From assembly GCA_003229065.1 (NCBI GenBank), contig QIHJ01000436.1, positions 1 through 5,764 on the forward strand: a stretch of 5,764 bases of DNA, read 5' to 3'. The position numbers and the translations under genes are program-made. The notes below the pieces were generated by a model. That model saw only the letters and a program-made list of their open reading frames with translations. It did not search any database and was not told the DNA's origin. The DNA is from Candidatus Dadabacteria bacterium (GTDB lineage: Bacteria; Desulfobacterota_D; UBA1144; Nemesobacterales; UBA2774). Positions 1-3,378 of the stretch are shown in pieces. The stretch's first letter is position 1; each line of letters starts with the position of its first letter.

Positions 1-383
1 TGCTTCTGTACCTCGTCAAGCAGCTGCTTGGCCGTGATCTTAAACTCATTCTCAGTGTCTTCTAAAAGCTTGTCACGAAGCTCACCGTCATTTATGACCT
101 TGAGCGCATCCAGAACTGAGCGGTCCCACTTGTCGAGTATAAAATCTCCTGACTCGGGGAGCTTAGAGAGTTTGTCTACGGCAAAGGGGTCCTGTCCCCC
201 TGAAGCTTCAAAGGATGCATGGATTATCTTGCCCAGGTCCTGAAGCGCTATCTTTCTCTCGGCTTCAAGCTCAGACAATTGGAGCCTGATACGCTGCTTA
301 CCGATAATCTCTTTGGATTTGATGTTTACGGTTGAAATACCCTTGTCGAGGGTACCTTTTAGCTTATCCAGGAAATCTGCCAT
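1..383 (-). CDS. Helical/coiled-coil cytoplasmic protein, N-terminal part (runs off left edge)
   Basis: The minus-strand frame is open from an ATG at 383 to the window edge, giving 127 codons without a stop; the C-terminus is missing. The start is supported by a strong ribosome binding site, AGAGGTGA, four bases upstream. The protein begins MADFLDKLKGTLDKG and continues with a charged, heptad-like stretch at about residues 23-55 that should form a coiled coil, then more predicted helix (about 85-127). There is no signal peptide, no membrane segment and no cysteine in the visible part. The opening resembles bacterial proteins that start with a short amphipathic helix plus a coiled coil and end in a C-terminal zinc ribbon. 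If it belongs there, the CxxC pairs lie outside the window; this is inference from style, not a match. It is divergent from the small gene at 657. Function unknown. Confidence 0.75.
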   Translation of the reverse strand, partial: MADFLDKLKGTLDKGISTVNIKSKEIIGKQRIRLQLSELEAERKIALQDLGKIIHASFEASGGQDPFAVDKLSKLPESGDFILDKWDRSVLDALKVINDGELRDKLLEDTENEFKITAKQLLDEVQK

Positions 384-387
384 TTTT

Positions 388-395
388 TCACCTCT
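388..395 (-). promoter_or_regulatory. Ribosome binding site of the left-edge gene
   Basis: AGAGGTGA lies four bases upstream of the ATG at 383 and fixes that start. The plus-strand gene at 657 carries a nearly identical site (GAGGTGAAA), which suggests both use the standard anti-Shine-Dalgarno of this organism. Confidence 0.7.
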
Positions 396-403
396 ATAAC
401 TAC

Positions 404-433
404 ATTATATACTCAAATGAGTTCCGGATACAA
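404..433 (-). promoter_or_regulatory. Candidate sigma-70-type promoter for the left-edge gene
   Basis: On the minus strand a perfect -10 hexamer TATAAT (404-409) is preceded, after an 18-base spacer, by TTGTAT (428-433), which matches the -35 consensus only in its first three bases. Transcription would start near 397, giving a very short leader that just includes the ribosome binding site. The spacer contains the inverted repeat ACTCA-TT-TGAGT (411-422), and a 10-base palindrome abuts the -35 side. The perfect -10 and the position are the support; the -35 is weak. Confidence 0.45.
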
Positions 434-435
434 GA

Positions 436-445
436 TGTGCGCACA
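436..445. repeat. Perfect 10-base palindrome TGTGCGCACA
   Basis: TGTGCGCACA reads the same on both strands and sits two bases upstream of the proposed -35 of the left-edge gene. Its place in a divergent intergenic region makes it a possible operator half or dimer site, but ten bases is short and it could be chance. Confidence 0.35.
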
Positions 446-462
446 ATGATTTACTTAACCAT

Positions 463-572
463 CCGCTTCGCATAAAGCTACGCTGCGATAGGCCCGGCTT
501 CCTTAGAAAACTTTCAGGCTTCACCATTTGACTACGCCCGGGCAAGCGGCTCCATTGGAGCTGCAATGACAT
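463..572. other. GC-richer intergenic block with inverted repeats
   Basis: This stretch is visibly richer in G and C than the AT-rich bases on either side and codes for nothing I can support. It contains CCGCTT (463-468) with its complement AAGCGG (544-549), the 8-base palindrome GCCCGGGC (536-543), and a hairpin with an 8-pair stem (546-553 with 557-564, one G-T pair, loop ATT). Read on the minus strand the block begins TGTCATTGCAGCTCC, reminiscent of dispersed intergenic repeats of some proteobacterial genomes that start with a TCATTGC motif. It may be a degenerate copy of such a repeat or a structured RNA; the sequence alone does not decide. Confidence 0.3.
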
Positions 573-590
573 AGCGTATATTTCCCGCCG

Positions 591-619
591 TGGAAAAATC
601 GTTTTAGTTTGGATATATT
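591..619 (+). promoter_or_regulatory. Weak promoter candidate for the small plus-strand gene
   Basis: TGGAAA (591-596) and TATATT (614-619) are separated by 17 bases and match the -35 and -10 consensus in four and five positions. Transcription would begin near 626, about 30 bases ahead of the ATG at 657. The surroundings are AT-rich, so other -10-like hexamers exist (for example TAATAT at 629-634). Confidence 0.3.
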
Positions 620-656
620 TTCATGTTCTAATATTTACGACAATGTGAGGTGAAAG

Positions 657-860
657 ATGTACACAATCGGCGCAATTGTGAAGTTAACTGAGCGGATAGA
701 CGGTAAGAACGATAGTTTTCACGATGGTCTGGAGGGGACGATAGTAGAGAAGTTCGATCTTCCTCACGGCAAATCGTACCGCGTGCAGTTCATGGACGGA
801 AGGGTCGCAAGGTTTCCCGAGGAGCTGATGGACCAGGCTGTAGAAGTGGTTTCAGGCTAA
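657..860 (+). CDS. Small protein of unknown function, probable SH3-like/KOW-like beta-barrel
   Basis: This is a complete 67-codon frame starting at ATG 657, with GTGAGGTGA (645-653) just upstream as a good ribosome binding site and a TAA stop. I do not recognise the family with certainty. The sequence has the look of a single small beta-barrel: an opening strand (GAIVKLTERIDG), a charged loop, a glycine-introduced strand (GLEGTIVEKFD), a turn (LPHGK), a strand (SYRVQFMDGR) and a final VARFPEELM. The pattern GTIV...YRV.F.DGR..RFPEE resembles KOW- or Tudor-type folds that bind nucleic acid or protein partners. There is no signal peptide, membrane segment or cysteine. It converges on the hydrolase gene with 45 bases between the stops. 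The good ribosome binding site and regular strand pattern argue for a real gene. Confidence 0.7.
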   Translation: MYTIGAIVKLTERIDGKNDSFHDGLEGTIVEKFDLPHGKSYRVQFMDGRVARFPEELMDQAVEVVSG

Positions 861-905
861 GAGCTATAAAACCCAATAAATGGATATCCACAAAATTATC
901 CGCAA

Positions 906-1496
906 TTAAAGCTTTCTGAGAAGAGCGCGAACAGGCGATCCGTCCGATTTTACTATCATGAGGGGAAGACAGATCATCTCGTAATCACCGGGCTCGGTCT
1001 TTGATAAATCAAGCCCTTCAATAGCCCATATCCCAGCTTTTAGAATGAGCATGTGTACTTCCCTAATATCGCTCTGCATGCTGCCTATCGAAAGATAGTC
1101 CACTCCGAGAGTTTTTATATTTCGCTCGGCAAGGAAGCGGGCGGCCTCTGTGGAAAGGGCCACGAATTTCTTGTTAAATGGTTTGAGATACCATCTGGAA
1201 TTGGAATTTGCAGTCTTAAAAAATACCCTCTCGCCCTTTCTAATTCGGTGAGAGCGGAGCTCTTGCGGAGTTATCATTTCCTTATCTTTTATGCCGATTA
1301 CGCGGACTTTGCCTACACCCGCGTCCAGGGGCATTTTATCTACCCCGGGCTTTGAGTTGATGAAATGGCAGGGAGCGTCCATATGCGTTCCGGTGTGCGC
1401 TCCCATATTGAGCTGCGTAACGTTGGCTTCGTCTCCTTTCTCGATGTCATAAGCGCGCTTTATTTTTACTTTCGGATCGCCGGGCCAGCTGATCAT
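906..1496 (-). CDS. Cyclase-family metal-dependent hydrolase (KynB/arylformamidase-like)
   Basis: The 196 codons from ATG 1496 show the cyclase family (the family of bacterial arylformamidase KynB and isatin hydrolase). Residues 34-45 are HTGTHMDAPCHF, the HxGTHxDxPxHF metal-binding signature (His34, His38, Asp40, His44). His148 and Glu160, twelve apart in VHMLILKAGIWAIEGL, match the second catalytic His/Glu pair. Further family landmarks are KGERVFFKT and GVDYLSIGS. The protein should be soluble; the substrate is unknown, and no kynurenine-pathway gene is nearby. ATG 1496 is probably not the true start: it has no ribosome binding site, and the same frame upstream encodes the family's N-terminal strand (WIDVSVPITDG). 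That frame holds no ATG, GTG or TTG back to the aroK stop; the best-placed codon is ATA at 1577 (223 residues). Last gene of the minus-strand series. Family assignment is firm, start uncertain. Confidence 0.9.
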   Translation of the reverse strand: MISWPGDPKVKIKRAYDIEKGDEANVTQLNMGAHTGTHMDAPCHFINSKPGVDKMPLDAGVGKVRVIGIKDKEMITPQELRSHRIRKGERVFFKTANSNSRWYLKPFNKKFVALSTEAARFLAERNIKTLGVDYLSIGSMQSDIREVHMLILKAGIWAIEGLDLSKTEPGDYEMICLPLMIVKSDGSPVRALLRKL

Positions 1497-1577
1497 GCCG
1501 TCTGTGATCGGGACTGATACGTCTATCCAGCCACGGGATGAGATAGCGTTTTTTCGTTTCGTTTTTAACCTGGCTAT
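1497..1577 (-). other. Probable N-terminal extension of the hydrolase, beginning at a non-standard ATA codon
   Basis: Twenty-seven codons in frame with the hydrolase encode, after the first codon, ARLKTKRKNAISSRG followed by WIDVSVPITDG. The second part is the conserved first strand of cyclase-family proteins and leads directly into MISWPGDP. The first codon is ATA (1575-1577), eight bases after GGAG. With ATG in its place this would be an ordinary start. It is therefore either a rare AUA start, a recent start-codon mutation, or a base error. Confidence 0.6.
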
Positions 1578-1585
1578 TGGATTAT

Positions 1586-1589
1586 CTCC
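1586..1589 (-). promoter_or_regulatory. Shine-Dalgarno GGAG ahead of the ATA codon of the hydrolase
   Basis: On the minus strand the bases read TGGAGATAATCCAATA, placing GGAG eight bases before the ATA at 1577. This is good spacing for a start there, and no comparable site precedes ATG 1496. The same bases also form a six-codon mini-frame starting at ATG 1591 and ending in a TAG that overlaps the ATA. Confidence 0.45.
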
Positions 1590-1616
1590 ATGCGGATCTT
1601 GTAATATAGATCCGGA

Positions 1617-2138
1617 TCAATAATTAAGAATCCTTATAAGCTCGTCGGCTACTTCTCTAACTGAAAGCTTCTCGCTATCTATTATCAAGTCTGCTTTCTG
1701 ATACAGATGTTCTCTTGAGTCTAAGAGCTCACGCGCTCTCTCTAGCGGGTTTTCCACCTCAAGGAGCGGGCGGTTGGTGCTGTCCTTTATTCTCTCGTAT
1801 AAGACTTCGACCGGGGCTTTGAGGTATACGGTGAGCCCGGACTTTTTCATAATATCCCAATTGCGGTCTTTAATTACAACGCCTCCGCCTGTGGCAATTA
1901 CCTGTCTTTCACCTGCCGAAATTGACTCGAGCGTCCGTGATTCCAAATCCCTGAAATAGTCTTCACCGAACTCTGAGAATATTGCTGAAATAGAAGTGCC
2001 TGCGTTTTCTTCCAATACCTGATCGGGGTCCACACATGAGTATCCAATCTTGTTCGCAAGCACTCTGCCCACGGTGGTTTTCCCGGCTCCCATAAAACCT
2101 ACCAAGAAAATATTCTTATACTTGAGCCCCTCAATCAT
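1617..2138 (-). CDS. aroK: Shikimate kinase
   Basis: The 173-residue product phosphorylates the 3-hydroxyl of shikimate with ATP in the cytoplasmic chorismate (aromatic amino acid) pathway. The expected motifs are present in order: P-loop GFMGAGKTT (14-22); the shikimate-binding D-x-D as VDPD (Asp37, Asp39) followed by Glu43; Arg63 in FGEDYFRDLE; the glycine triplet in ATGGGVV (84-86); the lid RPLL (Arg123); and Arg142 in SREHLYQKAD. Length is normal for the family. Start ATG 2138 follows AGAGGA (2149-2154) by ten bases. The gene lies 39 bases after the riboflavin synthase stop, in the same direction. aroB, the frequent partner of aroK, is absent here. Its TGA stop lies in the same reading frame as the downstream hydrolase. 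Confidence 0.96.
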   Translation of the reverse strand: MIEGLKYKNIFLVGFMGAGKTTVGRVLANKIGYSCVDPDQVLEENAGTSISAIFSEFGEDYFRDLESRTLESISAGERQVIATGGGVVIKDRNWDIMKKSGLTVYLKAPVEVLYERIKDSTNRPLLEVENPLERARELLDSREHLYQKADLIIDSEKLSVREVADELIRILNY

Positions 2139-2177
2139 GTAAATACTATCCTCTGAATGTTATCGCTTAACAGCTCC

Positions 2178-2774
2178 TTATTTGCCAAGTGCCACAAACT
2201 TCTCTACATACTTGCCGATTATATCGCATTCTATGTTCACTGTATCCCCTTTCTTTAGCCTGCCGAAAATAGTCTCCTCCAATGTGTAGGGGATAATGTT
2301 TGTCGTAAATTCACGGCCTTTAACTTCATTAACAGTAAGGCTTACGCCGTCAACGGCAACAGATCCCTTTTCGACTATATATCTGGCAAGCGCTTTGGGG
2401 ACGGAAAAGCGGAATATGTGCGAGTCTCCCCGCTTTCTTCTGGACTGGACTTTTCCCACGCCGTCTATGTGTCCGTTTACTATGTGGCCGCCGAGCTTGC
2501 CCCCTGCTCTTAAGGAGCGCTCCAGGTTTACGCTTTTACCTTTTTTTAATTTCCCGAGGTTAGTCTTGGAAAGAGTTTCCTGAGACGCGTCCACGGTGAA
2601 TTTATTTTTCCCGATCGAGGTCACTGTCAGGCAAGTGCCGTTTACGGCGATGCTCTCGCCGAGCTCTACTTCACCGATGTCTATCTTGCCGACTTCGAAT
2701 GTGAAAACGGACTCTTTTTGCTTGCGTTTGATTCCGCTCACTTTGCCGATGTCTTCGACTATTCCTGTAAACAC
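2178..2774 (-). CDS. ribE: Riboflavin synthase, alpha chain
   Basis: The 198-residue product makes riboflavin from two molecules of 6,7-dimethyl-8-ribityllumazine. It opens with the hallmark MFTGIVE and has the internal duplication of the family. Barrel 1 contains GESIAVNGTCLTV (39-51); barrel 2 contains GSVAVDGVSLTVN (137-149). They are joined around GGHIVNGHIDGVG (95-107), which holds His102. His102 and Ser145 correspond by motif to residues implicated in catalysis in the E. coli enzyme. A C-terminal helix (GKYVEKF) would support trimerisation. The start codon is GTG (2772-2774); its G is also the last base of the lspA TAG stop, and GAGGAG inside the lspA end serves as ribosome binding site. 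This arrangement implies translational coupling. No other riboflavin gene and no FMN riboswitch is visible here. The symbol ribC is also used for this enzyme. Confidence 0.96.
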   Translation of the reverse strand: MFTGIVEDIGKVSGIKRKQKESVFTFEVGKIDIGEVELGESIAVNGTCLTVTSIGKNKFTVDASQETLSKTNLGKLKKGKSVNLERSLRAGGKLGGHIVNGHIDGVGKVQSRRKRGDSHIFRFSVPKALARYIVEKGSVAVDGVSLTVNEVKGREFTTNIIPYTLEETIFGRLKKGDTVNIECDIIGKYVEKFVALGK

Positions 2775-3259
2775 TATTCTCCTCTTCTTAATACGAATGT
2801 ATCGAAAAGAATAAGTATAACACCTATGGTGATAGCCGAGTCGGCAAAGTTAAAGGGGGGCCAATGGAGCGCCGGATTGCCGAACCAGTGAAAGTCGATG
2901 AAGTCTGTAACGTAGCGGAGTCTGAAGCGGTCTATGGAGTTTCCGATGGCGCCTCCCATGATGAGGCCGAGAGAAATAACGAGGAGCTGGTTTCCGGGCT
3001 CGGCTTTTTTGAGGAAGAAGAATATTACCACCACGGCTGCTATAAGTACCAGCGCGAAGAACGGAAGCCTTACGGACTCGGGCAGGTCGCGGAACATACC
3101 AAACGCAGCACCCCGGTTAATAATATGAGTTATGTCCAGAAACGGCAGAAGCTCTATCCTGTCGTAGAACGGCACGTATTTAACCACAAGCCACTTGGAT
3201 AATTGATCGAGTATGACGACGGCTGCCGCCACAATTGTTGCTGTTCTATATCTTTCCAT
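2774..3259 (-). CDS. lspA: Lipoprotein signal peptidase (signal peptidase II)
   Basis: The 161-residue inner-membrane aspartyl protease removes signal peptides from diacylglyceryl-modified prolipoproteins. Four hydrophobic segments fit the family (about 7-25, 65-83, 91-108 and 141-157). The conserved blocks are all present: DQLSKWLV (18-25), NRGAAFGMF (48-56), GNSIDR (106-111), VTDFIDFHW (117-125) and FNFADSAI (136-143). By motif alignment the catalytic aspartates are Asp119 and Asp140. Length is typical. The ATG at 3259 is the only usable start: no ATG, GTG or TTG lies upstream in frame before a stop. It has no clear Shine-Dalgarno sequence, which fits the candidate promoter placed almost on top of it. 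The gene is followed with a one-base overlap by riboflavin synthase and lies 102 bases downstream of the membrane metalloprotease gene. Confidence 0.97.
   Translation of the reverse strand: MERYRTATIVAAAVVILDQLSKWLVVKYVPFYDRIELLPFLDITHIINRGAAFGMFRDLPESVRLPFFALVLIAAVVVIFFFLKKAEPGNQLLVISLGLIMGGAIGNSIDRFRLRYVTDFIDFHWFGNPALHWPPFNFADSAITIGVILILFDTFVLRRGE
2779..2784 (-). promoter_or_regulatory. Ribosome binding site of riboflavin synthase inside lspA
   Basis: GAGGAG lies within the last codons of lspA, four bases before the GTG start at 2774. It decides in favour of the GTG start and places the two genes in a coupled TAGTG overlap. Confidence 0.6.
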
Positions 3260-3273
3260 GATTGAGAGCCAAC

Positions 3274-3301
3274 AGTATATAGAAATCTAAAATAACTTCA
3301 A
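3274..3301 (-). promoter_or_regulatory. Candidate promoter immediately upstream of lspA (near-leaderless)
   Basis: On the minus strand TTGAAG (3296-3301) and TATACT (3274-3279) are 16 bases apart, matching the -35 and -10 consensus at four and five positions. Transcription would begin near 3267, leaving about 8 bases before the lspA ATG. The absence of a Shine-Dalgarno sequence before lspA agrees with such a short leader. Not proven; the genes could also be read through from upstream. Confidence 0.4.
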
Positions 3302-3339
3302 TACTGCTCTCTTGCTCCCAGGTTTGCCGCTCTTTAATT

Positions 3340-3378
3340 TTATTCGCTTTGCTCTTTGATCTTATTCGCTTTGCTCTT
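3340..3378 (-). repeat. Tandem direct repeat (17 identical bases, period 22) over the stop codon of the membrane protease gene
   Basis: The 17-base minus-strand unit AAGAGCAAAGCGAATAA occurs at 3362-3378, where it encodes the last residues and the TAA stop of the 744-codon gene, and again without mismatch at 3340-3356, just beyond the stop. The offset of 22 bases puts the second TAA in another frame. A decayed third trace, AAAGAGC, follows. This looks like a short, probably recent, tandem duplication at the gene end. Confidence 0.85.

Noticed and set aside
28..243. Plus-strand 71-codon frame
   Set aside because: It lies antisense to the left-edge gene, has a serine-rich low-complexity product and no ribosome binding site; it is a shadow of the real frame.
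1053..1355. Plus-strand 100-codon frame
   Set aside because: It is antisense to the hydrolase, whose motifs are unmistakable; no family features in the product.
1551..1566. A-rich tract with interspersed CG as a programmed frameshift site
   Set aside because: The minus-strand tract of A runs broken by CG lies inside the hydrolase extension, but both sides are already in the same frame, so no shift is needed.
2139..2177. Possible regulatory element between riboflavin synthase and aroK
   Set aside because: Only the aroK ribosome binding site and a four-base inverted pair (GTTA/TAAC) are present.
2864..3202. Plus-strand 112-codon frame opposite lspA
   Set aside because: lspA is certain on the minus strand; the long antisense frame follows from its codon composition and encodes an acidic, featureless product.
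2775..3361. FMN riboswitch upstream of riboflavin synthase
   Set aside because: Riboflavin synthase directly abuts lspA and the gap before lspA has none of the conserved FMN-element helices; I see no room for one.
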